In this document: positions 51,926 to 61,689 of the stretch, piece after piece | Position numbering within the stretch: the stretch's first letter is position 1 | How the letters are laid out: each line of letters opens with the position of its first letter | NCBI RefSeq assembly: GCF_022788695.1 | Contig: NZ_CP085154.1 | Span: 62,001 to 126,000 of the forward strand | DNA: 64,000 bases | Direction: 5' to 3' | From: Pseudosulfitobacter sp. DSM 107133 | Lineage (GTDB): Bacteria > Pseudomonadota > Alphaproteobacteria > Rhodobacterales > Rhodobacteraceae | The notes under the pieces: generated by a model | The model's input: the letters and a program-made list of their open reading frames with translations, nothing else | Told to the model about the DNA's origin: nothing | The model's database searches: none | Translations under genes and position numbers: made by a program

Positions 51926-53062
51926 ATGGGGCGGATGTCTGCCATAGTCCCCTTGCCGCGTCCGCTGTTCATCGGACACGAGATTTACCGCGCCTCGACC
52001 TACGGGCGCTGGCATCCGCTGCGGGTGCCGCGCGTGTCCACGGTGATAGATCTGTCGCGGGCGCTGGGCTGGCTGCCGCGCGCGGCCTATGTCACCAGCC
52101 CGCGCGCCAAACCTGCGGCACTGACCGGATGGCACAGCCCCGAATACATCGCCGCCCTTTTGCGTGCCGAGGCAGAACAGGCCGTCAGTGACGCAGTGCG
52201 CGCGCGGCACCATCTGGGCACGCCGTCAAATCCGGTATTCCCCGAAATGTTCCGCCGTCCGGCGACAGCGGCGGGCGGGTCGTTGCTGGCGGGCGAGCTG
52301 CTGTCGGGCGGCGGCGCGGTGTTTCACCCCGCAGGCGGCACCCATCACGGGATGCCGGATCGTGCCAGCGGGTTTTGCTTTCTCAATGATCCGGTGCTGG
52401 CAATCCGGTCGCTGCGGGCCAGCGGGGCGGCGCGTATCGCCTATATTGATATCGACGCCCATCATGGCGACGGGGTCCAGCACGGGTTTGCAGATGATCC
52501 CGACACGCTGGTGCTGTCCGTGCACGAGGCGGGTCTGTGGCCGCGCACCGGTGCGCTTGAGGATCAGGGCGCGGGCAAAGTGTTCAATCTGCCGGTGCCG
52601 CGGTTGCTGAACGACGATGAAATGGCGCTGATCCGCGATGGGTTGATCCTGCCCGCCGTGGCCGCATTCCGTCCTGATGCAATTGTGCTGCAATGCGGTG
52701 CCGATGCGGTGGCGGATGATCCGTTGTCGCATCTGTCTTTGTCGAACAACGCGCATTGGCAGATTGTGGCGGGGCTGATGGGCATGGCACCGCGCCTGCT
52801 GGTGCTGGGCGGTGGCGGTTACAATCCGTGGTCGGCGGGGCGCCTGTGGACGGGGGTCTGGGCCACGCTGAACAGCCATGCGATTCCGCCTCTGTTGCCC
52901 GAACCCGCGCAACAGGTGCTGCGCGGTCTGGTGTTTCAGGGCAACGCGCGGGGGCGCAATCCTGATCCTGCGTGGTTCACCACCCTGCGCGACACCCCGC
53001 GCGGCGGGCCAATACGCGACAGCGTGCGGGCCGATGTGGCGCGGCTGGCAGCGCGGTTTTAG
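51926..53062 (+). CDS. Histone deacetylase family protein (AcuC-like)
   Basis: The 378-residue protein has the zinc hydrolase signature of the family: FHPAGGTHHGMPDRASGFCFLND (His pair), YIDIDAHHGDGVQHGF (metal ligands Asp, His) and the GGGGYNPWSAGRLW loop. In bacteria these deacetylate acetoin-pathway proteins, acetylpolyamines or small amides. The start is uncertain: ATG 51926 or ATG 51935; neither has a clear ribosome site. It lies on the opposite strand inside the peptide-transporter gene set, overlapping the convergent cupin gene by four bases. Confidence 0.88.
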   Translation: MGRMSAIVPLPRPLFIGHEIYRASTYGRWHPLRVPRVSTVIDLSRALGWLPRAAYVTSPRAKPAALTGWHSPEYIAALLRAEAEQAVSDAVRARHHLGTPSNPVFPEMFRRPATAAGGSLLAGELLSGGGAVFHPAGGTHHGMPDRASGFCFLNDPVLAIRSLRASGAARIAYIDIDAHHGDGVQHGFADDPDTLVLSVHEAGLWPRTGALEDQGAGKVFNLPVPRLLNDDEMALIRDGLILPAVAAFRPDAIVLQCGADAVADDPLSHLSLSNNAHWQIVAGLMGMAPRLLVLGGGGYNPWSAGRLWTGVWATLNSHAIPPLLPEPAQQVLRGLVFQGNARGRNPDPAWFTTLRDTPRGGPIRDSVRADVARLAARF

Positions 53063-53466
53063 CCTGCAGGCGCAATGGCATAGTCGGCGTCACTGACATG
53101 TTCCAGCCAGTCGGCGGCGGTGCCATCCAGCGCCTCCTGCATCGCCATATGCACCATCTCGCTGTCAGGCGCGGCGCCGTGCCAATGCTCCTCGTGCGGG
53201 GGTATCCAGACCGTATCGCCGGCCGAAATGACGCGCGGCGGCTGCCCGCGCAGGGCAATGCGCCCTTCGCCTGACATCACATGCAGGGTCTGGCCCAGCG
53301 GATGCGTGTGCCATGCGGTGCGTGCGCCCGCAGAAAAGGTGACGATCAGCGCGCGCAGACGTGCAGGCTCGGGCGCGGTGACAACGGGGTCTTGCCAGAC
53401 ATCGCCGGTAAAATACTCTGCCGGTGCCTGTGTGCGGGGTCGTGCGCCGTATTTGTGGATGTCCAT
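53059..53466 (-). CDS. Cupin-domain protein (quercetinase-like)
   Basis: The 135-residue single cupin has TAWHTHPLGQTLHVMSGEG and GDTVWIPPHEEHWHG. It resembles the (R)-mandelonitrile lyase-like or carboxymuconolactone-associated cupins; function unassigned. AAAGGAG precedes ATG 53466. It lies 71 bases downstream of the periplasmic substrate-binding gene, with a terminator between. Confidence 0.83.
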   Translation of the reverse strand: MDIHKYGARPRTQAPAEYFTGDVWQDPVVTAPEPARLRALIVTFSAGARTAWHTHPLGQTLHVMSGEGRIALRGQPPRVISAGDTVWIPPHEEHWHGAAPDSEMVHMAMQEALDGTAADWLEHVSDADYAIAPAG

Positions 53467-53492
53467 CGGTGATCTCCTTTGAGGAAAAGCAA

Positions 53493-53518
53493 AAAGGGCG
53501 ACGTTGCCGCCGCCCTTT
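53493..53518 (-). terminator. Hairpin terminator after the peptide-binding protein gene
   Basis: On the minus strand AAAGGGCG (53518-53511) pairs with CGCCCTTT (53500-53493) around a ten-base loop and is followed by TTGCTTTTC. It lies 20 bases after the stop of the solute-binding gene. Confidence 0.72.
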
Positions 53519-53537
53519 GTCAAAATGGTAACACCGC

Positions 53538-55016
53538 TCAGTCCGCCCAGCTGACGCCGGTCAGGTCGGTGGCCTGTGTTGGTGCGTTCGCCCACAGGCC
53601 CTGCACTTCGGCCTTGGCCACCGACAGCGCCGCGAGCTGGAACAGGTAGCCGTTCACGTAATCCTCGGAAATCATGCGCTGGGCGTCGCCCAGCAGTTGC
53701 GTGCGCATGTCGGGATCGGTGGTGCTGTTCAGCTTGGTCATCAGCGCCTGGAAATCCGGGTTGTTGTATTGGAAATAGTAATCCGGGTTGGCGTAAATGC
53801 CGATGTCCATCGGTTCGGTGTGCGAAATGATGGTCAGGCCAAAGTTCTTGCCCTTGAACACGGTTTCCAGCCACTGCGCCCATTCGACGTTGATGATCTC
53901 GGCCTTGATGCCGACCTCGGCCAGCTGTGCCGCGACAATCTCGCCGCCGCGACGGGCATAGGACGGGGGCGGCAGGTGCAGCGTGGTTTCGAACCCGTCG
54001 GCAAAGCCAGCCTCGGCCAGCAGTGCCCTGGATTTCTCGGGGTCATATTCGCTCAGGCCGGTCAGATCGACATAGGCAGGGTTGTGCGGTGCGAAATGCG
54101 TGCCGATGGGCGTGCCGTAACCGAACATTGCCCCGTCGATAATCGCCTGACGGTCGATGGCATGGGCCAGTGCCTCGCGGACCTTGACGTTGTCAAAGGG
54201 CGGCTGGGCGTTGTTGGTCGACAGAATCGTTTCGCCCTCGGTGCTTCCGACCAGCACCTGAAAGCGTGGGTCGGCCTCGAATTGTGGCAGGTTTTCGGGG
54301 GCGGGAAAGCCCGAGAACACGTCCACGTCCTCGGCCATCACAGCGGCAAAGGCGGCGGTTGGGTCCGAGATGAATTTGAACGTCGCCTTGGCCAGTGCCG
54401 GCGCATCCCCCCAATAGGCGTCGTTGCGTTCCAGTTCGATCTTGTCGCCCTGCACCCAGTTCACGAATTTGAACGCGCCGGTGCCGATGGGCGTCTGTTT
54501 GATGTTCTCGATGCTTTCGGGTGCCACGATCACCGCGTCGCCCCATGCCATGTTGAACAGGAAGTTGCCGTTCGGCTCGGACAGGGTGACCTTGACCGTC
54601 AGCGGATCAACCACCGCCACATCCGCGATTCCCGCGAACAGGCCCTTTTGCGCGTTTACGCTGTCTTCGGCACGGGCACGATCCAGGCTGAACTTCACAT
54701 CTTCGGCGTCCATCGTGGTGCCGTCGTGGAACGTCACGCCGTCATGCAGTTTGAACGTATAGGTCAGCCCGTCGTCGGAAATCTCCCAGCTTTCGGCCAG
54801 ACCGGGCACGATGGACCCGTCGCCCATAAAGCGTGTCAGCCCTTCGAAGACGTTGGAATACAGAACCGAATCGATCGCACCGGCGGCGGCGCTGGTGGGA
54901 TCAAGGTGCGGTGGTTCAAGTTGCAGGGCGACGGTGATGTCGTCTTTGGCCAAAGCCGATCCGGCGATCAGCGCAGCCGATGCAACCCCCAGTAAAAGCG
55001 AACGGATGTGAAACAT
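53538..55016 (-). CDS. ABC transporter substrate-binding protein, family 5 (peptide type)
   Basis: The 492-residue periplasmic protein has a signal peptide ending GSALAKDD and SBP family 5 features: EPPHLDPTSAAAGAIDSVLYSNVFEGLTRF, LAESWEISDDGLTYTFKLHDGVTFHDGT and AEDVKFSLDRA. It would bind a peptide or similar solute and deliver it to the two permeases and dual ATPase encoded beyond the deacetylase-like gene. It has its own transcript, ended by the hairpin at 53493-53518. Confidence 0.93.
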   Translation of the reverse strand: MFHIRSLLLGVASAALIAGSALAKDDITVALQLEPPHLDPTSAAAGAIDSVLYSNVFEGLTRFMGDGSIVPGLAESWEISDDGLTYTFKLHDGVTFHDGTTMDAEDVKFSLDRARAEDSVNAQKGLFAGIADVAVVDPLTVKVTLSEPNGNFLFNMAWGDAVIVAPESIENIKQTPIGTGAFKFVNWVQGDKIELERNDAYWGDAPALAKATFKFISDPTAAFAAVMAEDVDVFSGFPAPENLPQFEADPRFQVLVGSTEGETILSTNNAQPPFDNVKVREALAHAIDRQAIIDGAMFGYGTPIGTHFAPHNPAYVDLTGLSEYDPEKSRALLAEAGFADGFETTLHLPPPSYARRGGEIVAAQLAEVGIKAEIINVEWAQWLETVFKGKNFGLTIISHTEPMDIGIYANPDYYFQYNNPDFQALMTKLNSTTDPDMRTQLLGDAQRMISEDYVNGYLFQLAALSVAKAEVQGLWANAPTQATDLTGVSWAD

Positions 55017-55146
55017 GTCGAAGACTCCCGGTTGGTTTTTTTGAAAGGCTAGCCAGTTCCTTGGGCTTTGGCCAGCGTGCCGTGTTGCGCATGTAAGGCC
55101 AAGCGGTTATGGCGGCGGCTTTCGCATATTTTCAGGCAGTGGTGAC

Positions 55147-56397
55147 ATGGCGACCCTTGGTATTGATTTTGGCACATCGAATTCGGCAGCGGGCTATGCG
55201 ATTGACGGCCAGCCGCATCTGGTTGCGCTTGAATCCGGCGAACAGACCCTACCCACGGCGGTGTTCTTTGATTTTGATGCGCGCAAGGCCGTGTACGGGC
55301 GGCCGGCCAATGATGCGCTGATTGCGGGCGACGAGGGGCGGTACATGCGTGCCCTCAAAAGCCTGCTGGGCACGCCATTGATGCGCGAAAGCCGGATGCT
55401 GCTGAACGAACGGCAGGATTTCATCACCATCGTGGCGCGGTTTCTGGCCACAATGAAGGCGCGCGCCGAAGCGGAAAGCGGGCTGCGCTTTGACAGGGCA
55501 TTGTCGGGGCGTCCGGTGTTGTTTCACAGCGCCGATGCGGCGCGCAATGCGCAGGCGTTGGTGGACCTGAGCGAATGCTATCACAAGGCGGGATTTGAAG
55601 CGGTCAGGTTCATGCCTGAACCCGAGGCCGCCGCATTGGCCAGCCGCGCGGCGTTGCAGGCCGGTGATCTGGGGTTGGTCGTCGACATTGGCGGCGGGAC
55701 CTCGGATTTTACCGTGTTCCGCCACGGGGCGGCGTCGGGCATTGATATTCTTGCCAGTCATGGTGTGCGTCTGGGCGGCACCGATTTCGACCGGCGGCTG
55801 TCGTTGGATCATGTGATGCCGCATCTGGGGTTGGGCAGCGACATCCGCCACGCCTTTGGCGATCAGGTGCATACCGCGCCCCGCGCGTTGTTTGCCGATC
55901 TGGCGACATGGCAAAAGATCCCCTTTCTCTATGCGCCCGAAAGCCGTCGCGCGGCGCAGGATCTGGCGAAATACGCGGTGCAGCCCAATTTGCTGAACCG
56001 GTTGGTGCGGGTGCTGGAGGAAGAGCTGGGTCACGATCTGGCCTTTGCGGTCGAAGCGGGCAAGATCGCGGCGAATGATCCCGGCGCGACCTCGTTGCCA
56101 GAGATCAAACTGTCCTTGTTAGAGTCTGGTTTGTCGGTTCCACTGCCCGCCGCGATGATGTGGGCCGGATTGGCCGATATGGCAGATCAGGTGGGCGAGG
56201 CCGCGATGCAGGCGGTGGTGCAGGCGCAGGTCGCGCCAGAGGCCATCGACCGGCTGATCTTTGTCGGGGGTTCCAGTCTGATGGCAGTAATACAGGGCGC
56301 CCTGACGCAACGCTTTCCCAAGGCCGGGGTTCATCACGGGGCTGCGTTGACCGGCATTGTCGAAGGTCTGGCGCTGGCATCCGAAACGGCGTTTTGA
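55147..56397 (+). CDS. Hsp70-like protein (YegD family)
   Basis: The 416-residue protein has the actin/Hsp70 ATPase motifs LGIDFGTSNSAAGYA (phosphate 1), LVVDIGGGTSDFTVFR (phosphate 2) and DRLIFVGGSSLMAVIQ (adenosine). It stops after the nucleotide-binding domain, so it lacks the substrate-binding domain of DnaK. YegD-like proteins are stand-alone Hsp70 relatives of unknown function. Confidence 0.87.
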   Translation: MATLGIDFGTSNSAAGYAIDGQPHLVALESGEQTLPTAVFFDFDARKAVYGRPANDALIAGDEGRYMRALKSLLGTPLMRESRMLLNERQDFITIVARFLATMKARAEAESGLRFDRALSGRPVLFHSADAARNAQALVDLSECYHKAGFEAVRFMPEPEAAALASRAALQAGDLGLVVDIGGGTSDFTVFRHGAASGIDILASHGVRLGGTDFDRRLSLDHVMPHLGLGSDIRHAFGDQVHTAPRALFADLATWQKIPFLYAPESRRAAQDLAKYAVQPNLLNRLVRVLEEELGHDLAFAVEAGKIAANDPGATSLPEIKLSLLESGLSVPLPAAMMWAGLADMADQVGEAAMQAVVQAQVAPEAIDRLIFVGGSSLMAVIQGALTQRFPKAGVHHGAALTGIVEGLALASETAF

Positions 56398-56487
56398 CGG
56401 TGCATATGACGCGCAGGTTGCAAAAGTCGGGCTGGCGCATGTGCTGAAAAACAGTCATGCGCTGTGTGGGGTAAAGAGGTACGTTTC

Positions 56488-57687
56488 ATGTTGAACGCAT
56501 TTATTGTTCTGGTGACTGTCGGCGCAGGGGCATTGCTGCTGTATCCCAAACTGGCGCAGGCCCGCCTGTGGCGCGCCGCGATCACCCCCCTGGCGTCAAT
56601 CATCGGCAGCGGGTTTCTGGTGCTGGGGCCGATCCTTGATTCGTCCTATGGCAAATACGCGCCGTTGGTCATGCTGGTCTTGTGTCTGATGGCCTACTGT
56701 TTCGGCGCGGCGATCCGGTTCAACATTGCACGCAGGGCCGACGAGGTGAGCGCGCGCAACACCACAGAAAATGCGCTTGAGACACTTGCATCATGGGCAC
56801 TGGCTTTTTCTTATGTGATTTCCGTGGCTTACTATCTTAATTTGCTGGGCTCTTTTGCCGTCAGCATGACGCCGTTGAACACACCTGTTGACGCCAAGCT
56901 GGTGACCAGCGGTGTTTTTGCGGTGATCCTGATGATTGGCTGGACCAAAGGGTTTCACGCACTTGAACGGGTCGAACAGATTTCGGTCGGGGTAAAGCTG
57001 GCCATTATCGCGGGGCTGTTGTTCGGGCTGGGCTGGTATTTTGTCAACACGGCTGTCGCCGGTGATCTGATTGCCAAGCCTGCACAGGTGGGTGGCATCC
57101 ATGCGCTGACGCTCTTTGCGGGGCTGCTGGTGACTGTTCAGGGGTTTGAAACATCGCGGTATCTGGGTGCGGATTACAGCGCACCCGAGCGGATACGGTC
57201 GATGAAGCTGGCGCAGTGGCTGTCGACGGCAATTTATATGATCTACATCCTGCTTCTGACCTATGCGATGGAACCCGGCACCATACAGCTGAGCGAAACG
57301 GCTATTATCGACTTGATGGCCGTTGTCGCGCCAATCCTGCCGCTGTTGCTGATCGCGGCGGCGATCAGCGCCCAGTTCAGCGCGGCGGTGGCCGATACGG
57401 GTGGTTCCGGCGGTTTGATTGCCGAACTGACCGGCGGACGTGTGACGACCCGTGTGGGCTATGCCGTGCTGGTGGCCATCGGGCTGGTGCTGACATGGGC
57501 CGCCAGCGTGTTCGAAATCATCAGCTACGCCTCGCGCGCTTTTGCGCTGTACTACGCGATACAGTCCGCGATTGCGGCGATTGGAGCGTGGCAAAACGCT
57601 GGCGGGCGGCCCAAGGCCGTGGGCTTTGCCGCCCTTGCCGTGCTGGGCATTGCCATCGCGATCTTCGGGGTGTCGGCCGAAGGCTAG
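56488..57687 (+). CDS. Membrane transporter, APC superfamily-like
   Basis: The 399-residue protein has about eleven hydrophobic segments from MLNAFIVLVTVGAGALLLYP to the C-terminus. ITPLASIIGSGFLVLGPIL near residue 30-50 resembles the unwound helix 1 region of APC-type amino acid transporters, and GFETSRYLGADYSAPERIRSMKLA resembles the loop after helix 6. The substrate is unknown. GAGGT stands eight bases before ATG 56488. Its last four bases overlap the convergent M20 gene. Confidence 0.7.
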   Translation: MLNAFIVLVTVGAGALLLYPKLAQARLWRAAITPLASIIGSGFLVLGPILDSSYGKYAPLVMLVLCLMAYCFGAAIRFNIARRADEVSARNTTENALETLASWALAFSYVISVAYYLNLLGSFAVSMTPLNTPVDAKLVTSGVFAVILMIGWTKGFHALERVEQISVGVKLAIIAGLLFGLGWYFVNTAVAGDLIAKPAQVGGIHALTLFAGLLVTVQGFETSRYLGADYSAPERIRSMKLAQWLSTAIYMIYILLLTYAMEPGTIQLSETAIIDLMAVVAPILPLLLIAAAISAQFSAAVADTGGSGGLIAELTGGRVTTRVGYAVLVAIGLVLTWAASVFEIISYASRAFALYYAIQSAIAAIGAWQNAGGRPKAVGFAALAVLGIAIAIFGVSAEG

Positions 57688-58958
57688 CCCTTGGGCAGCA
57701 AAAGCGTCTCTAACGCGGCGCCCATGACCTTGGCGCTGTCCACCATGTCGTCGATTCCGATGTATTCGTCGGGCTTGTGCGCCAGTTCCAGCAGGCCGGG
57801 ACCATAGGCGATACAGTTCTTCAGCTTGCCGATGCGGTCGATGTGTTTCTGGTCGTAGGACCCGGGCGACGCCACATAGGTCGGCGGCTTGCCCATCACA
57901 TCCTCGATTGCTTTCGCAACAGTCTCTACAACGGGGGCACTCTTGTCCGTCATCGACGGGATCACGCTGTTCAGCTCGGTCAGTTCATATTCAAAATCGG
58001 GCCGGGTTTCGCGCAAACCTTCCAGCAGCGCCTTTACCTCGTCACGGACCTGATCCAGCGTTTCCTCGACCAGATAGCGCCGGTCGATCACGATGCGGCA
58101 GCTGTCGGGGACGCAATGCGCGGGCAGGCCGGTGAAATCGTCGGTCTGTTCCTTTTGTCCGCCGTGGATCGAGTTGATGTTCATCGTCGACTGCCGCGCG
58201 CCTTCGGGCACCACGGGCATTTCGGTGAACCGTGCGGCCATCGCCGGGTACAGTTTGGTTTCAAATTCGGACAGGACGGCGCCCATGTGGCGCACGGCGC
58301 AGTCCCCTAGGAACGGCATCGAACCGTGGGCAATCTCTCCCTTGGTTTCGATCTCGGCCCACCAGCCGCCGCGGTGGCCCAGACAGATGCGATCCTTTTG
58401 CAAGGGCTCGGGGATAATGACGTGTTGCACCTTGTTAGGGTCGAAAAATCCCTGCTCTGCGAGATAGGCAACACCGCCATAACCGCCCGATTCCTCGTCC
58501 GCCGTGCCCGAGATTTCGATGGCACCCTGAAAATTCGGATGCTCTTCGATGAAGGCTTCGGCGGCGATGATCGACGCGGCCAGCCCGCCCTTCATGTCGC
58601 AGGCCCCGCGCCCGTAGATCTTGCCGTCCGAGATGTCGCCGCCAAAGGGATCAAAGGTCCAGCCCTGACCGACCTCGACCACATCGGTGTGGCTGTTGAA
58701 GTGTATGCACTCGCCTGTTTGCGTCCCCTCGCGGCGCGCCACGATGTTCCAGCGAGGGTAACGATCACTGTCGCCGGGTGTGCCATGGGCGCGGATCAAT
58801 TGAGTCTGAAATCCGTGTTTGCTCAGGCGTTTTTCCAGAAATTCGCAGATCTCGCGGTAATTCTCACCTGGAGGGTTCAGCGTGGGAATGCGGATCAGGT
58901 CCTGCGTCAGCTGGATCAGGTCATCGCGTTTGGCGGTGATGCGTCGGGAAAGTGTCAT
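57684..58958 (-). CDS. M20 family metallopeptidase (ArgE/DapE-like)
   Basis: The 424-residue zinc enzyme has the metal ligands in HFNSHTDVVEVGQG, ACDMKGGLAAS, TADEESGGYGG and the final His in SPGSYDQKHIDRIG. Members remove acyl groups from amino acids (acetylornithine deacetylase, succinyl-DAP desuccinylase). The specific substrate is not readable. Downstream gene context (class V aminotransferase) suggests amino acid metabolism. Confidence 0.88.
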   Translation of the reverse strand: MTLSRRITAKRDDLIQLTQDLIRIPTLNPPGENYREICEFLEKRLSKHGFQTQLIRAHGTPGDSDRYPRWNIVARREGTQTGECIHFNSHTDVVEVGQGWTFDPFGGDISDGKIYGRGACDMKGGLAASIIAAEAFIEEHPNFQGAIEISGTADEESGGYGGVAYLAEQGFFDPNKVQHVIIPEPLQKDRICLGHRGGWWAEIETKGEIAHGSMPFLGDCAVRHMGAVLSEFETKLYPAMAARFTEMPVVPEGARQSTMNINSIHGGQKEQTDDFTGLPAHCVPDSCRIVIDRRYLVEETLDQVRDEVKALLEGLRETRPDFEYELTELNSVIPSMTDKSAPVVETVAKAIEDVMGKPPTYVASPGSYDQKHIDRIGKLKNCIAYGPGLLELAHKPDEYIGIDDMVDSAKVMGAALETLLLPKG

Positions 58959-59007
58959 GGTGATAGTTTTGAACCTATGCGCGGGAATGGCAAGGCGCGC
59001 AGTTCGC

Positions 59008-60261
59008 TCAGGCCTCGTCGGACATTTTTTTCATGGCTGACAGAAAGGCGGTGACTTCAGCCTCTGAGTTGTAATGGCACAGGGACACGCGCACCGCAGC
59101 GGGCAGACCCAGCGGGTCCAGCACGTTGCCGGAATAGTGGTCAGCCTTGCGCACATGGGTGCGAATGCCCTGATCGTTCAGGCGGGCGACGATATCCGTA
59201 GCGGGCATTCCGTCCATGGCAAAGCAAACCAGACCCTCGCGCGCCGGATTGTCGTTGCCGCCGATGATCTGCACGCCGGGCAGGTCGGTCAGACCGGGCA
59301 GATTGCCGGTGCCGTTCAGCATGGTGTCGGTCAGGTGTTTTTCGTGGGCGTGGATGGCCTGGCCTGCCGCCTCGATCCGCGCGCGGCGGTCGGTGGCGTC
59401 GGACACCTGTCCGCCCAGCCAGTCGAAATAGGCAACCACATCCGAAAATGTCGCATAGGCGCCGGTGTCGCGGGTGCCCATTTCCCAGTTTTCCGATGGC
59501 CCGCCCATCAACGCCTCAAGCGGTTGCTGGCTCAGCCGGTCGGATGCCCATGCCACGCCATAACCGTGGCGCGAGAAGACTTTGTATGGGCTGACCACAT
59601 AGCCGTCGATGCCTGCGGCTGCGATGTCGATGCCGCCGTGGCTGGCGTGCTGAATACCGTCCACGATGATCAGGCAATCGGGCGACACGGCGCGAATGGT
59701 TTGTGAAATCGCTGCAATGTCCATGCCCATGCCGGTCACGGGCGAGGTGTGCAGGATCGTGGCGACGCGCACATCCGGCGTCATCGCGGCGGCGTAATCC
59801 TGTGCGGTGACCAGCCCGCGTGCGGCGTCATGGGGCACGCTGATATAGTCTACACCGGCGTTTTTCGCCCAGATCTGCGCGGCACTGCGCGAGGCAGGGT
59901 GTTCGATGGTGGACCCGATCACCGTGCCCTTTGCACCCATCACCGCCGTGCGGATCAGTCGAAACAACAGTTCGGTGCCGCTTTCACCGACAAAGAACTG
60001 GCCCGAGGGCGCGTTGAAGAATGTGGCCATATCCGCCTTGGCCGTCTGGATGATCCCGACCAGCGCCTTGGCCGCCGGGTTGTCGCGTCCCTGGTTGTCG
60101 GGGATGGCTGCAAACTTGGCCGAGGTCTCGACGGCCGATTTCAGCGTCAGCGCGCCGCCTGCGTTTTCGAAAAAGATGCGCGGCCCGGCAAAGGGGCATT
60201 CGTCGACATGGGCAAATCGGGCGCGGATGTCTTCCAGCAGGGGGGCAAGCGGTGACGGCAT
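59008..60261 (-). CDS. Class V aminotransferase
   Basis: The 417-residue PLP enzyme has the fold of NifS/isopenicillin-N-epimerase relatives: FFENAGGALTLKSAV, GSTIEHPASRSAAQIW, IIVDGIQHASHGGIDI and the PLP lysine in VSPYKVFSRHGYGVAW. It may be a cysteine desulfurase-like or amino acid racemase-type enzyme. I chose ATG 60261, preceded by AAGGA seven bases upstream; a much longer open frame to 61221 runs antisense through the methyltransferase. Confidence 0.87.
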   Translation of the reverse strand: MPSPLAPLLEDIRARFAHVDECPFAGPRIFFENAGGALTLKSAVETSAKFAAIPDNQGRDNPAAKALVGIIQTAKADMATFFNAPSGQFFVGESGTELLFRLIRTAVMGAKGTVIGSTIEHPASRSAAQIWAKNAGVDYISVPHDAARGLVTAQDYAAAMTPDVRVATILHTSPVTGMGMDIAAISQTIRAVSPDCLIIVDGIQHASHGGIDIAAAGIDGYVVSPYKVFSRHGYGVAWASDRLSQQPLEALMGGPSENWEMGTRDTGAYATFSDVVAYFDWLGGQVSDATDRRARIEAAGQAIHAHEKHLTDTMLNGTGNLPGLTDLPGVQIIGGNDNPAREGLVCFAMDGMPATDIVARLNDQGIRTHVRKADHYSGNVLDPLGLPAAVRVSLCHYNSEAEVTAFLSAMKKMSDEA

Positions 60262-60366
60262 TTTGATGTCCTTTGGGGTGTCGCGTATTGGTCTGCCAAA
60301 TTCGCGACGGGTGCAACTGTTCGATGGGGCTTCTGTGTGGCGACGCTTCGCGCTAAGGAACGCGCT

Positions 60367-61584
60367 ATGACACAACACACAATCATACGCCTTGGACATC
60401 AGGGCGACGGCATTGCCGAAGGCCCGGTTTTTGTTCCCCGCACGTTGCCCGGCGAAGTGGTCAGCGGGACGCTGAATGACTCGCAACTGACCGACGTGCG
60501 CATCGAAGTGCCGTCGGACGACCGCGTCGCGGCCCCCTGTCGCCATTACAAAAGCTGCGGCGGCTGCCAGTTGCAGCACGCCAGCGATGCGCTGGTGGCG
60601 GATTTCAAGGCGGATGTGGTCAAGGCGGCGCTGTCTGCCCACCGTCTGGAAACCGAGGTGCGCCCGACGCTGACCTCGCCCGCGCAGTCGCGCAGACGGG
60701 CGACGTTTTCGGTGAAACGCACCAAAAAGGGCGCAACCGCAGGGTTTCACGGCCGTGCGTCCGGTGTGATTGTCGAAGTGACCGATTGCCTGCTGGTCGA
60801 CCCCGCGCTGTTGCCCGCGCTTGAGGTGGCCAAGGCGCTGGCGCTGGTCGGCTCCAGCCGCAAGGCCGAGATGTCGGTCGCCGCAACCCTGTCGGGCGAG
60901 GGGCTGGACATTTCGGTGCAGGGCGGCAAGCCGCTGGACGGTCCGCTGCGCATTCAATTGGCGCAGGCAACCGAGACGCACGGGTTGTGCCGTCTGGCGT
61001 GGGACGGCGAAGTGATTGCCGCACGCGGGCAGGCGTTCCAGACCTTTGGCGCGGCGCGGGTCGTGCCTCCACCCGGCACATTCCTGCAGGCCACGGTGCA
61101 CGGCGAACATGCCTTGCAGGCGTTGGTGATGGAAATTTGTGCAGGGGCCAAGTCGGTCGCGGACCTGTTCGCAGGCTGCGGCACCTTCAGCTTTCCCTTG
61201 CTGGCCCATGCCGAAGTGCACGCGGTTGAAGGCGACGCCGAAATGACGGCTGCGCTGGCGGCAGGCTGGCGCGCGGCGGGCGGTTTGCGCCCCCTGACCT
61301 CCGAGGCGCGCGACCTGTTCCGGCGTCCCTTGCTGCCGGATGAGTTGAAACGATTTGATGCCGTGGTGATCGACCCGCCGCGGGCAGGGGCTGCCGCTCA
61401 GGTCGCGCAGATCATCGAAAGCAGCGTGAAAACCGTGGCTTATGTCTCGTGTAATCCGGTGACATTTGCGCGAGACACAGCACAGTTGGTCGCGGCAGGC
61501 TTTGTGCTGGAATGGGTGCAGCCGGTGGACCAGTTTCGCTGGTCGTCACATGTGGAACTGGTCGGCAAGTTGACGCGGGCCTGA
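60367..61584 (+). CDS. Class I SAM-dependent RNA uracil C5-methyltransferase (RlmD/TrmA family)
   Basis: The 405-residue enzyme has a cysteine cluster (CRHYKSCGGCQLQHA with a later Cys in TDCLLVDP) for a 4Fe-4S centre, a SAM-binding region (VADLFAGCGTFSFPLL) and the catalytic region IDPPRAGAAAQ and YVSCNPVTFARD. It methylates uracil C5 in rRNA or tRNA. Whether it is RlmD, RlmC or another family member cannot be set from sequence alone. AAGGAA precedes ATG 60367. Confidence 0.9.
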   Translation: MTQHTIIRLGHQGDGIAEGPVFVPRTLPGEVVSGTLNDSQLTDVRIEVPSDDRVAAPCRHYKSCGGCQLQHASDALVADFKADVVKAALSAHRLETEVRPTLTSPAQSRRRATFSVKRTKKGATAGFHGRASGVIVEVTDCLLVDPALLPALEVAKALALVGSSRKAEMSVAATLSGEGLDISVQGGKPLDGPLRIQLAQATETHGLCRLAWDGEVIAARGQAFQTFGAARVVPPPGTFLQATVHGEHALQALVMEICAGAKSVADLFAGCGTFSFPLLAHAEVHAVEGDAEMTAALAAGWRAAGGLRPLTSEARDLFRRPLLPDELKRFDAVVIDPPRAGAAAQVAQIIESSVKTVAYVSCNPVTFARDTAQLVAAGFVLEWVQPVDQFRWSSHVELVGKLTRA

Positions 61585-61689
61585 CCTGTTTTTAAGCGAT
61601 AACGGCTTGGTGAATACGCGGATTCGGTGTACGAATACCGCGCAGTAAATGGTAGCCTGATAACGGGCACACAAGGCAGGACGATTACG

